Origin: Desulfatibacillum aliphaticivorans DSM 15576
GTDB taxonomy: Bacteria; Desulfobacterota; Desulfobacteria; Desulfobacterales; Desulfatibacillaceae
DNA length: 64,000 bases
Direction: 5' to 3'
Assembly (NCBI RefSeq): GCF_000429905.1
Contig: NZ_KE386982.1
Span: forward strand, 270,551-334,550
Shown: positions 8,820 through 16,699 of the stretch, in pieces
How positions within the stretch are numbered: the stretch's first letter is position 1
Layout of the letters: each line of letters opens with the position of its first letter
Notes under the pieces: generated by a model
Told to the model about the DNA's origin: nothing
Databases searched by the model: none
The model's input: only the letters and a program-made list of their open reading frames with translations
Translations under genes and position numbers: made by a program

Positions 8820-9251
8820 TCAGGCTACCTCAACCTTTTCCTTGATGAAATGTTTCGCTGGGCCTAGGGCGCGAACTTCCTCGGTGACGCGGGTGACCAC
8901 GTCAACGAACTTGGTGGATTCCGCAGAGGAGATCCAGGAAAAATGAATTCTTCCGGGCTCAATCCCCATGTGCTCCAGCAGGTTTGTAAAAAGGGCGAAT
9001 TTCCGACGTGCATAAAAATTACCTTCCAGGTAATGACATTCACCCGGATGTCACCCAGACACCCAGACGGCGTCCGCCCCTTTTCTAAAAGCTGCCAGCG
9101 CAAACTTCGGGCTCATTCTACCAGTGCACGGAATGCGAACCACACGGATGTTAGCTGGATATTGCATCCGGCTGACACCGGCCAAGTCCGCCGCACCGTA
9201 GCTGCACCAGTTGCATAAAAAAGCTACGATTTTGGGTTCCCAATCGGCCAT
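8820..9251 (-). CDS. flxD: FlxD/MvhD selenoprotein (Sec at UGA 9051-9053)
   Basis: 143 residues if the in-frame TGA at codon 67 (bases 9053-9051) is read as selenocysteine. The MvhD family moves electrons into HdrA. The N-terminal part is intact (FLCNWCSYGAADLAG, VRIPCTGR). The frame continues without break after the TGA as HPGECHYLEGNFYARR, then FSWISSAESTKFV, to a normal TGA stop at 8820. The family normally has Cys at this exact place (GCHPGDCHY), so Sec replaces a cluster ligand. A perfect hairpin follows the UGA (9018-9034). A tool unaware of Sec would annotate only the first 66 residues. The gene lies 61 bp after hdrA and abuts flxC. Confidence 0.9.
9018..9034 (-). promoter_or_regulatory. 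Candidate bacterial SECIS hairpin in flxD
   Basis: On the minus strand, bases 20-36 counted from the U of the UGA form a perfect 6-bp stem (ATTACC / GGTAAT) with a TGGAA loop that places a G among the first two loop bases. Bacterial SECIS elements lie in this window directly downstream of the Sec codon and inside the coding sequence. Confidence 0.6.
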
Positions 9252-9312
9252 GCGTTATCTCCTTTTAAGTCTGTATAAGTCGGGGCCTAAGCCCCGACCA
9301 TAATATAAGTTG

Positions 9313-12300
9313 CTATAATGCGTCAATCATCGCGAGAATTTGGTTGTTGTCAAACCCGTTCAAGTGTATGGCCCCGCTTCTGCAGGAAGCCACGCACAGG
9401 CCGCAGCCTTTGCAAAGAACGGGATTGATGCTCGCCTTGCCCGCAAAAGGCCCTTCCGTGGTGAAGGAAGGCGCGGAATACGGACACAACGACACGCACA
9501 CGCCGCACTCGCTGCAATTGGCGGGCGAAGTGACGGCCACGGTTCCGCTGGTGAAAATTTTCTCCCTGGCCAACAGGGTCACGGCGCGGGACGCAGCCGC
9601 CTGGGCCTGGGCCACGGACTCGTCAATGGGCTTGGGATAGTGGGCCAGGCCGCACAGGAATACGCCGTCAGTGGCGAATTCCGAAGGTCCGAGCTTGGCG
9701 TGGCGTTCCACGTAATATCCCGTGTCATTGAGCGGAACCTTGTAAAACTGGGCCATCTTGCTGTTGTCAGGAGGCGTGATGGCCGTCGCCAAAGTCAAGG
9801 CGTCCAGGGGGATCTCCACGTTTTGCTGCAGCACGTGGTCCTTGACCTGAACCGTCAAATTCCCATCGTTTACGCTAACTATGGGCTTGTTGTCAACGCT
9901 GTATCTGATAAACAGCACTCCGGCTTCCCGGGCTTTCTTGTACAAAAGCTCTCTTTCGCCGTATGTGCGGATGTCCCGATACAGGATGTAAACGTTCGCG
10001 TCCGGGTTTCTTTCCTTCAGGGCGATGGCGCTGTCCACGGAGTGGGTGCAGCACACGCGGCTGCAGTAGGGACGCCCAGGCTCGCGGGATCCGACGCACT
10101 GGATGAAAGCTGCGGATTGGATTTTGTCCAGGGCCGGGTCGTTCTCCTTGAACAGCTTGTCCATTTCCAGGCTGGTCCTGACCCGCTCGTCCTGTCCGTA
10201 CAGGTACTCGGTGGGTTTGGATTCATCAGCGCCGGTGGCCACGATGGCCACGCCGTATTCCAGGGATGTTTCCTTGTCCTTGCCCTTGAGGGTGGAAGTG
10301 AAGTTGCCCACGAAGCCGTCTACGCTGGCCAGTTCGGTTTCCATGTAGACGGTGATGTTCTCGTTATCTTCCACTTCCTTGATCATCTTGGCCACATTCT
10401 CCTGAATGTCCTCGCCCTTCCAGGTTTTGTGCAGGGCCAGAGCCTTGCCGCCCAGTTGGGAGGACTTTTCAATCAAATGCGTGGGATAGCCCTGCTTGGC
10501 CAGGCCCAGGGCCGCGGCCATGCCGGCCACGCCGCCGCCGATGACCAGTCCGTTGGGATTGACCGAAAGTTCGGCCTCGGCCAGGGGAGCGATGAGCGCG
10601 GCCTTTTGCACGGCCATGCGCACCAGGTCCCTGGCTTTTTCCGTGGCCAGGTCGGGCGTTGCTTTATGAACCCAGGAATCGTGATTCCTGATATTGGTCA
10701 TTTCAAACAGGTACTTGTTCAAACCTGCGTTGATCAGGGTTTCCTGGAACAGGGGTTCGTGGGTCTTGGGCGTACAGGCCGCCACCACGATGCGGTTCAG
10801 GTTCTTTTCCCTGATCAGCTCCGCCATGCCGTCCTGGGTGTCCTGGGAGCAGGAGTACAGGTTCTCGGAGGCGTATTCCACAAAAGGCAATGTCTTGGCG
10901 TATTCCACCACCGAGGGCACGTCCACGACGCCGGCGATGTTGATGCCGCACTTACAGACGAACACGCCGATCCTGGGCGGCTCGCCCTTGATGGCCTTTT
11001 CTTCCATTTTCTCCTTGGACTTGGTGCAGGTATTCCTGGCGGAAGCCAGTACCTGACCGGCGCAGGAAGCCGCCGCGCTGGAGTCCACAACCGCCTGGGG
11101 AATGTCCTTGGGGCCTGCAAAGGCGCCGCAGACGTAAATACCTTCCCGGGAAGTGGCTACAGGGCTGAAGCTGTCCGTATCGGCGAACCGGTTGGGGCCC
11201 AGGTTCACATCCAGCTTGCCGGCCAGTTCCACCAGCTCCGGAGAGATGTCCAGGCCCACGGAAAGGACGACCATGTGGAATTTTTCCACTTTGATCTTGC
11301 CGTCTTCCGTCACATACCGCATTTCCAGATCCTTGGTTTCAGGATCCTCCGTGATGGTATGAACCCGGCTTCTCACGAAACGGACTCCCGCCTTGTTGCG
11401 GGCGTTGTCGTAAAAAGTCTCAAAGTCCTTTCCATGGGTTCTCATGTCCATGAAAAAGATGGAGGCGTCCAGGCTGTCCCCCTGGTGCTCCTTGGCGATG
11501 ACCGCCTCCTTGATGGCGTACATGCAGCACACGGCGGAGCAGTATGGGTTGTCGCACTTGTTCATGTCCCGGGAGCCGATGCACTGGAGCCACGCGATTT
11601 TGGTGGGCTCTTCCCCGTCCGAAGGCCTGGTCACATGCCCGTGCGTGGGACCGGAGGCCGAAAGAATGCGCTCGAATTCCAGGGAGGTGACCACATTCTT
11701 GTACTCGGAGTACTTGTAAGAGTCCAGGCCCTGGGGATCAAAAGGCTTGAAGCCGGGGGCCAGAACCACGGAACCAACTTCCAGGGTTACCTGCTCGGGT
11801 TTTTGGTCATAACGAATAGCCCCTGCAGGACACACCTTTTCGCAGTTTCCGCATTTATCCTTTTGGAGTTTGATGCAGTATCTGGCGTCAATGGCGTACT
11901 TCAGAGGAACCGCCTGGGCGTATTCCACGTAAATGGCTTTACGTTTGGAAAGCCCTGTATTGTAGTCGTCAGGAATCTTTTTGGGGCATTTTTCAGCGCA
12001 TGCGCCGCAACCCACGCAAAGATCCTGATCCACATACCGCGGCTGTTTGGTGAGGTTAACGGAAAAATTCCCAACCTCGCCGGAAATGCTTTCAATTTCT
12101 GTTTTTGTCAACAATTCGATGTTCAGATGCCGGCCGACCTCGACCAGTTTGGGCGAGATAATTCACATCGCGCAATCGTTAGTGGGAAAGGTCTTATCCA
12201 ATTGAGCCATCACACCGCCGATGGACGGCCCTTTCTCCACCAGGTACACATAATACCCGGACTCGGCAAGGTCGAGGGCCGACTGCATGCCGGCTATACC

Positions 12301-12342
12301 CCCGCCCACTACCATTACTGAACCAATGACGTCTTTAGGCAT
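9313..12342 (-). CDS. hdrA: HdrA selenoprotein, two flavin domains (Sec at UGA 12163-12165)
   Basis: 1009 residues from ATG 12342 (AAGGAGAG upstream), provided the TGA at codon 60 is read as Sec. The family has Cys here (NDCSMC in methanogen HdrA); this protein reads NDCAM-U-IISPKLVEVGRH. Domains in order: FAD Rossmann motif VVGGGIAGMQSALDLA (residues 11-26), Sec60, [4Fe-4S] C109/C112/C115/C119, a second cluster CGNCEKVCP, HdrA core with PYCSAVCCMYA, a second flavin domain GLVIGGGVAGMAAALG in the middle, PYCSRVCC, and C-terminal ferredoxins at C943-C953 and C977-C987. HdrA is the flavin-bifurcating hub. Here it heads the flx operon, and no hdrB/hdrC follows on this strand; candidates for those roles are divergently encoded at 12931-15642. 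Starting at codon 77 would delete the Rossmann motif. Confidence 0.92.
12130..12147 (-). promoter_or_regulatory. Candidate SECIS hairpin in hdrA
   Basis: Bases 19-36 after the U of the UGA fold as CUGGUC / GGCCGG (six pairs, two of them G-U) around a GAGGUC loop. The AGGUC portion matches the SelB-recognised loop of the E. coli fdhF SECIS. The 24 bases from n=16 to n=39 are identical to those in the short hdrA at 15850-15873, including all synonymous sites. Confidence 0.7.
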
Positions 12343-12930
12343 GGATACTCTCTCCTTAAAGGTTATTTATTAAAAGGTATGTTCATATGGAAGACGGAAA
12401 ACACGCAGCCTGACGCCCGGCCCGGAACCGGGGGCGCCGAATCGTTCGCAGGCCCCTCCCTCATGCCGCCAACCGCTTGTAAACATTCAATGTTTTGCTT
12501 TTTTAAAAAATCGTCTCCAGGATTTCTTACAAAACGTAGGAAAAGTTACAGATTAGCAATACGATTGTCAACGAAAATCGGTTTTGAGGGCCTTTGAGGC
12601 CCCTCCACTTTCTTAAGAAAATGGGCCTCTTGGAACAGGGCGGGTTCAGAATAACATTTAATTGCATGATGGGGCGCCTAAAGCCCAAATATGTGTAACG
12701 GCCATTAAAACACCCCATGAAAAAAAAGGCGTGACATGGAAGGCGAATTATGACATATTCCACCCTTTCATCAACCGGTTTTCCGCCGCTCGTGAAAATC
12801 GATTTCTGAAAAGGCTTGAACTCAGGTTGAATTGTTGACTAAGCTGCTGGGAGTAAGGCTTTCCGGCCTTAGCTGAATAATATGGACCCTCGTTAATTTC
12901 GGGGGCTGGTTACGGGAAAAAGGAGAAAGC
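12343..12930. other. Divergent intergenic region between hdrA and membrane Hdr operon
   Basis: 588 bp with no convincing gene. It must contain both divergent promoters; I found no clear sigma-54 (GG-N10-GC) site on either strand. It holds an inverted repeat at 12596-12629 (GAGGCCC / GGGCCTC arms) with a perfect 12-bp palindrome TTTCTTAAGAAA at its centre, without a T-run, so it may be a regulator site or mRNA structure. Confidence 0.4.
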
Positions 12931-14694
12931 ATGTTATTCGGTGACAAACTGCTTACCGTGATATTCTACGCCTCGTTGGCTGTGTTTGTCTTGGGTACTC
13001 TTTATAAGGTCTACGGGTGGTTTAAAGCGAAGGTCGGCGCTCAGGCGCCGGACGCTGCTCCCGGAGAACGAATGGGCGCCGCTTTCAAGGGCGTTGTGGG
13101 AATGATTTTCAGTAAAAAGCTGTTCACCTTTCTGGAAGCTCTTGTCCTGGATGTGATTTTGGGCCGGCGTCAGTTCCAGGTGGACAAAATGCGTTGGATC
13201 ATGCACTCCATGATCTTGTGGGGCTTCACCTTGCTGGTGATCTTCCATGCCTTTGGAAATCTGGTCAATCCCTGGTTTGTGGGAGAGTATTACTCCACCC
13301 TCAATCCGTTCTGGGTGCTTAGGGATGTCTTCGCGGTCATGGTGTTCGTAGGGATCATCCTGGCCATCGTACGCCGCGTCGCCAAAAAGAGCCCTCGCCT
13401 CAGTTCCAGCCCCATGGACATTTACGCCATTATAATAGTTACCGTGATCATGTGCTCCGGCGTTTTGTATCAGGCCGCTCAGATGACTTCCTATTCCATG
13501 TTTGTGGAAATGGTGGAGGATTGGGCCGGCTTGGACATGATGGACGACGAAGAGGATGTCCAGGCCATCGAGGCTTTCTGGGTAGCCAATTACGGTTTGG
13601 TTTCCCCCAATATTGAGGAGCCGGACCCGGACATGGTGGAAATGGGAATCGACGCCAATGACAGCTATTGCGCGTCCTGCCATACCGCTTCCCCTAAAGC
13701 CTTTCTGAGCTACGGCTTCGCCAAGATGCTCAGCCCCATGGCCGGCGTCTTGGACGGCTCCCGCAATGCTCTGAAATACCTGCATTTGCTGGCTTGCTTC
13801 CTGGGCTTGGCTTATTTGCCTTTCTCCAAGATGTTCCATCTGGTTTCCACGCCCATCAGCCTGATCGCCAGCCGCGTGATGGACGAGAATTCCCTGCCCG
13901 AGAACATCGCCACCAGGCAGGCCATGGAATTGGACGCCTGCGTCCATTGCTGCACATGCAGCAACACCTGTTCCGCCATGATGGCCAGCGTGACTTCCGG
14001 CAACAAGCTGGTGCTGCCTTCCGAAAAGATGCAGAGCCTCAAGAAATTGGCCAACGGCGGCGAGCTTAACGCTGATGAACTGGAAGCCGTGAGCTACGGC
14101 GTATATATGTGCACCAACTGCAACCGCTGCACCGCGGTCTGTCCATCGGGCATCATTCTTAAGGACCTGTGGATGTCCATTCGCGAATCCCTGATTCAGA
14201 AGCAAAAGGCCCAGCCCATGGTTCTGACGCCTTTGTCTTTCTTCCGCGGCTACAACCGCGCCAGGATCGCCCCGGAAACCTACGGCGCCCCGGCTCAAAA
14301 AGCCCAGGAAGCCGTGGCCGGCAAGTTCGAGCAACTGGCCGCCAAGGACGCCTCCATAGACATCACCCAGGCGTCTTCCGCAGAGGCCAACCCCATGTTT
14401 GCCTATTGCTTCGGGTGCCAGACCTGCACCACGGTTTGTCCTGTGGTGGGCAGCTTTGAGAATCCCGAAGAGGAACTGGGTTTGGTCCCCCATCAGATCA
14501 TGTGCTCCCTGGCCATGGGCCTGGAGGAAATGGCTTCCGGCTCCAAGATGATCTGGGACTGCCTGACCTGCTACCAGTGTCAGGAGCATTGCCCTCAAAA
14601 GGTTCCGGTTGCGGACATCCTTTACGATCTCAAGAATATGGCCGCAGCCCGGGTGCTGCCCGAAAAGCAGACCGAGAGCAGGAAGACCAAGTAG
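12931..14694 (+). CDS. Membrane Hdr subunit: NarI-like cytochrome, heme-c motif and four Fe-S motifs
   Basis: 587 residues. The N-terminal half is a five-helix, nitrate-reductase-gamma-like membrane domain (helices near 6-27, 88-110, 125-147, 163-185 and 285-305). Basic residues in the loops after helices 1 and 3 place those loops in the cytoplasm. The long acidic loop between helices 4 and 5 is then periplasmic and contains CASCH (C247, C250, H251), a c-type heme attachment motif. After helix 5 the cytoplasmic part has CVHCCTCSNTC, CTNCNRCTAVCP, CFGCQTCTTVCP and CLTCYQCQEHCP, i.e. HdrC-like ferredoxin pairs. It resembles DsrM/TmcC/HmcE-HdrC fusions and probably links a quinone or periplasmic cytochrome pool to HdrB. 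ATG 12931 has AAAGGAG. HdrB follows 78 bp later. Confidence 0.82.
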   Translation: MLFGDKLLTVIFYASLAVFVLGTLYKVYGWFKAKVGAQAPDAAPGERMGAAFKGVVGMIFSKKLFTFLEALVLDVILGRRQFQVDKMRWIMHSMILWGFTLLVIFHAFGNLVNPWFVGEYYSTLNPFWVLRDVFAVMVFVGIILAIVRRVAKKSPRLSSSPMDIYAIIIVTVIMCSGVLYQAAQMTSYSMFVEMVEDWAGLDMMDDEEDVQAIEAFWVANYGLVSPNIEEPDPDMVEMGIDANDSYCASCHTASPKAFLSYGFAKMLSPMAGVLDGSRNALKYLHLLACFLGLAYLPFSKMFHLVSTPISLIASRVMDENSLPENIATRQAMELDACVHCCTCSNTCSAMMASVTSGNKLVLPSEKMQSLKKLANGGELNADELEAVSYGVYMCTNCNRCTAVCPSGIILKDLWMSIRESLIQKQKAQPMVLTPLSFFRGYNRARIAPETYGAPAQKAQEAVAGKFEQLAAKDASIDITQASSAEANPMFAYCFGCQTCTTVCPVVGSFENPEEELGLVPHQIMCSLAMGLEEMASGSKMIWDCLTCYQCQEHCPQKVPVADILYDLKNMAAARVLPEKQTESRKTK

Positions 14695-14772
14695 CATCAG
14701 GGCTTCCCGGGCGGACTCCGCCCGTATAGATAAAAGTTATTACGAACAACCAGGCAAAATAGGACATAGATT

Positions 14773-15642
14773 ATGAACTACGCATTGTTCTTGGGATGCA
14801 ATATTCCGGCGCGGGTCCCCCAATACGATCAGGCGGCTCGTGCAGTGCTGAACAGACTGGGCGTCGAGGTTCTGGATATACCGGATTTCAATTGCTGCGG
14901 ATATCCCATGCGGGACACGGATTCTCAGGCCTTTTTGCTTTCCTCGGCCCGGAACCTGGCTTTGGCCGAACAGTCGGGCTTGGATATGATGGTGCTGTGC
15001 AAATGCTGCTTTGGCGCCCTCAAGGCCGCAAGCTACGCATTGGCGCAGGACTCGGCCCTTAAAAATGAAATCAACGCCTTGCTGGAGCCGGAAAAACTGT
15101 CTTACCAGGGGAACGTGAAAGTAAAGCACTTCTTTTCCGTGCTCAAAGACTCCGTGGGCCTTGACGAAGTGAAAAAGACGGTGGAACGGCCTTTCCAGGG
15201 CCTGCGCATAGCAACCCATTACGGGTGTCACGCCCTGCGCCCCAGTTCCATCACGGAATTTGACGACCCCGTCAATCCCAGTTTGTTCGATAAACTGGTG
15301 GAGGCCACCGGCGCCGAAAGCGTGGATTGGGCGGAAAAAACCGATTGCTGCGGCGCTCCGCTCATGGGCGCTAACGATGAGTTGTCCCTGAAGATCACCG
15401 GGAAAAAGCTCAAGGGCGCACGCAAGGCGGGAGCCCACTTTTTGTGCGTAGGCTGCCCCTATTGCCATATGCAATTTGACACGGTGCAGGCTTCCTTTAT
15501 AAAATCGGAGCCGGGCAAAGGACCGATGGCGTCCATCCTGTATCCCCAACTCCTGGGCCTGTCCATGGGAATTGACGCCGAGGACCTGGGGTTGGATAAT
15601 AATTGTTTGGACATCAGCAGCATCAAGCTGTTTCTAAAATAA
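14773..15642 (+). CDS. hdrB: HdrB-like CCG-domain protein
   Basis: 289 residues. The heterodisulfide reductase B family binds non-cubane [4Fe-4S] clusters through CCG motifs and is the site of disulfide (or similar two-electron) chemistry. Seen here: NCCGYPM near residue 40, LCKCCFGAL near 80, HYGCHALRP near 155, DCCGAPLMG near 198 and VGCPYCHMQ near 230, which together give the paired CX30-40CCGX~35CXXC pattern. It is soluble. It lies between the membrane subunit and the short HdrA, 15 bp upstream of the latter. In this operon it would take electrons from HdrC-like motifs of the membrane protein or from HdrA. Its physiological disulfide substrate is not deducible. Confidence 0.87.
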   Translation: MNYALFLGCNIPARVPQYDQAARAVLNRLGVEVLDIPDFNCCGYPMRDTDSQAFLLSSARNLALAEQSGLDMMVLCKCCFGALKAASYALAQDSALKNEINALLEPEKLSYQGNVKVKHFFSVLKDSVGLDEVKKTVERPFQGLRIATHYGCHALRPSSITEFDDPVNPSLFDKLVEATGAESVDWAEKTDCCGAPLMGANDELSLKITGKKLKGARKAGAHFLCVGCPYCHMQFDTVQASFIKSEPGKGPMASILYPQLLGLSMGIDAEDLGLDNNCLDISSIKLFLK

Positions 15643-15657
15643 GTAAAGGAGAAAACG

Positions 15658-16047
15658 ATGGCTGACCAGACTGTAGGTTCGGTCCTGGTGGTGGGCGGCG
15701 GAATTTCCGGCATGCAGACCGCCCTGGACCTGGCCGATTCCGGCTATTACGTGTACTTGTTGGAAAAAAGTCCGTCCATTGGCGGGGTGATGTCTCAGTT
15801 GGACAAGACCTTCCCCACCAATGACTGCGCCATGTGAATCATCTCTCCGAAACTGGTCGAGGTCGGCCGGCATTTGAACATAGAGTTGATTACATATTCC
15901 GATTTGGAGTCCGTGGAAGGAGCTCCGGGAAAATTTAAAGTCAAGGTTCGCAAAAGAGCGCGCAGCATCAGCACGGAACTTTGCACGGGTTGCGGCGCTT
16001 GCCTGGATGCATGCCCGGTTACCAATATAGTCAATGCTCCGGCCTGA
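15658..16047 (+). CDS. Short HdrA N-terminal selenoprotein (Sec at UGA 15835-15837)
   Basis: 129 residues with the in-frame TGA at codon 60 read as Sec. It is colinear with the first 119 residues of the full HdrA at 9313-12342: Rossmann motif VVGGGISGMQTALDLA, NDCAM-U-IISPKLVEVGRH, and the cluster CTGCGACLDACP with Cys at exactly 109, 112, 115 and 119. After ten more residues (VTNIVNAPA at the end) it stops at 16045. ATG 15658 follows AAAGGAG. It lacks the rest of HdrA, whereas the NuoG-HdrA fusion at 42106 lacks precisely this N-terminal piece. It is either a dedicated split-HdrA subunit or a 3'-deleted remnant. Preservation of the Sec codon, the SECIS and all four Cys favours function. It is easily missed because neither half exceeds 80 codons. 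Confidence 0.85.
15853..15870 (+). promoter_or_regulatory. Candidate SECIS hairpin in the short hdrA gene
   Basis: Six-pair stem CUGGUC / GGCCGG with loop GAGGUC, 19-36 bases after the U of the Sec UGA. It is identical to the element in the long hdrA, although flanking codons differ synonymously. This position and the AGGUC loop fit a SelB-binding bacterial SECIS. Confidence 0.7.
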
Positions 16048-16076
16048 TTCAAAGCCGGACAAAGCCTAGGTGCAAC

Positions 16077-16547
16077 ATGAAAAAAACAGATATTGACTGG
16101 CCCAAGATCACAAAGATCGTTCAAGACTACAACTCCGACCCTGAATGCCTGCTCATGATCATGCAGGATATCAGCGACATATACAACTATGTGCCGCCCG
16201 AGGTCATTCCCGTTCTGGTGGAAAAGCTGGGCGTCAGCGAAAGCCTGATATACAGCGTGGCGACCTTCTACAAAACCATCAGCCTGGAGCCCAGGGGCAA
16301 ATACATCATCAACGTGTGCACAGGAACCGCCTGCCACGTTCGCGGGGCCGAGAAGATCACCAATGCTCTCGCGGAGGAACTGGGCATCGAAGAAGGCCAG
16401 ACCACGGCCGACGGCATGTTCACCCTGGATGCGGTGCGTTGCGTGGGCGCTTGCGCCTCCGGCCCGGTGGCCATGGTGAACCACGACACCCACGGCGCCC
16501 TGAACCGTTCCAGCGCCCTGGAAATGCTGGATCAGTACAGGAAGTAA
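16077..16547 (+). CDS. nuoE: NuoE-like [2Fe-2S] thioredoxin-fold subunit
   Basis: 156 residues, related to the 24-kDa subunit of complex I and of NAD-dependent hydrogenases and formate dehydrogenases. It accepts electrons from or donates them to the NuoF flavin subunit. An N-terminal helical bundle (residues 1-75; VPPEVIPVLVEKLGV) is followed by the ferredoxin domain with ligands CTGTACH and CVGAC. ATG 16077 is taken over upstream in-frame openings because homology begins here. It lies 29 bp after the short HdrA and is followed by a terminator. No nuoF adjoins; the only NuoF in the window is at 40228, without its own full NuoE. This supports a split complex. Confidence 0.9.
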   Translation: MKKTDIDWPKITKIVQDYNSDPECLLMIMQDISDIYNYVPPEVIPVLVEKLGVSESLIYSVATFYKTISLEPRGKYIINVCTGTACHVRGAEKITNALAEELGIEEGQTTADGMFTLDAVRCVGACASGPVAMVNHDTHGALNRSSALEMLDQYRK

Positions 16548-16582
16548 TTGCTGCAAATTTGCAGCATGCAATTTTGTTTTTC

Positions 16583-16618
16583 AAAGGCCTGCGCTTGCGC
16601 GGGCCTTTCTTTTTTTTC
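16583..16618 (+). terminator. Intrinsic terminator after nuoE
   Basis: AAAGGCC...GGCCTTT stem with a GC-rich top (GCGCTTGCGC) followed directly by a T-rich run. It ends the membrane-Hdr/NuoE operon. The kinase gene at 16700 therefore needs its own start. Confidence 0.85.
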
Positions 16619-16699
16619 AGGTTTGCTTGATTTCCAACCCCCGCCTATAGGATAATACAACCATTAATTATCCCGAAGCATCCCAAGGGGAGGGTAAAT

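Noticed and set aside
9340..12321. Plus-strand open frame of 993 codons opposite hdrA (also 5925-7811, 12934-14697 minus, 35116-36705 minus, 42121-43995 minus)
   Set aside because: Antisense shadows of GC-rich genes. Composition is rich in Gly/His/Val/Gln without motifs, whereas the opposite strand encodes recognisable Fe-S proteins or other families.
12379..12597. 72-codon frame in the divergent hdr gap
   Set aside because: No ribosome site or recognisable composition; the region is expected to be regulatory.
15658..16047. Calling the short hdrA a pseudogene because of its TGA
   Set aside because: The same codon occurs at the same position in the long HdrA, with identical downstream hairpin sequence, so recoding explains it better.
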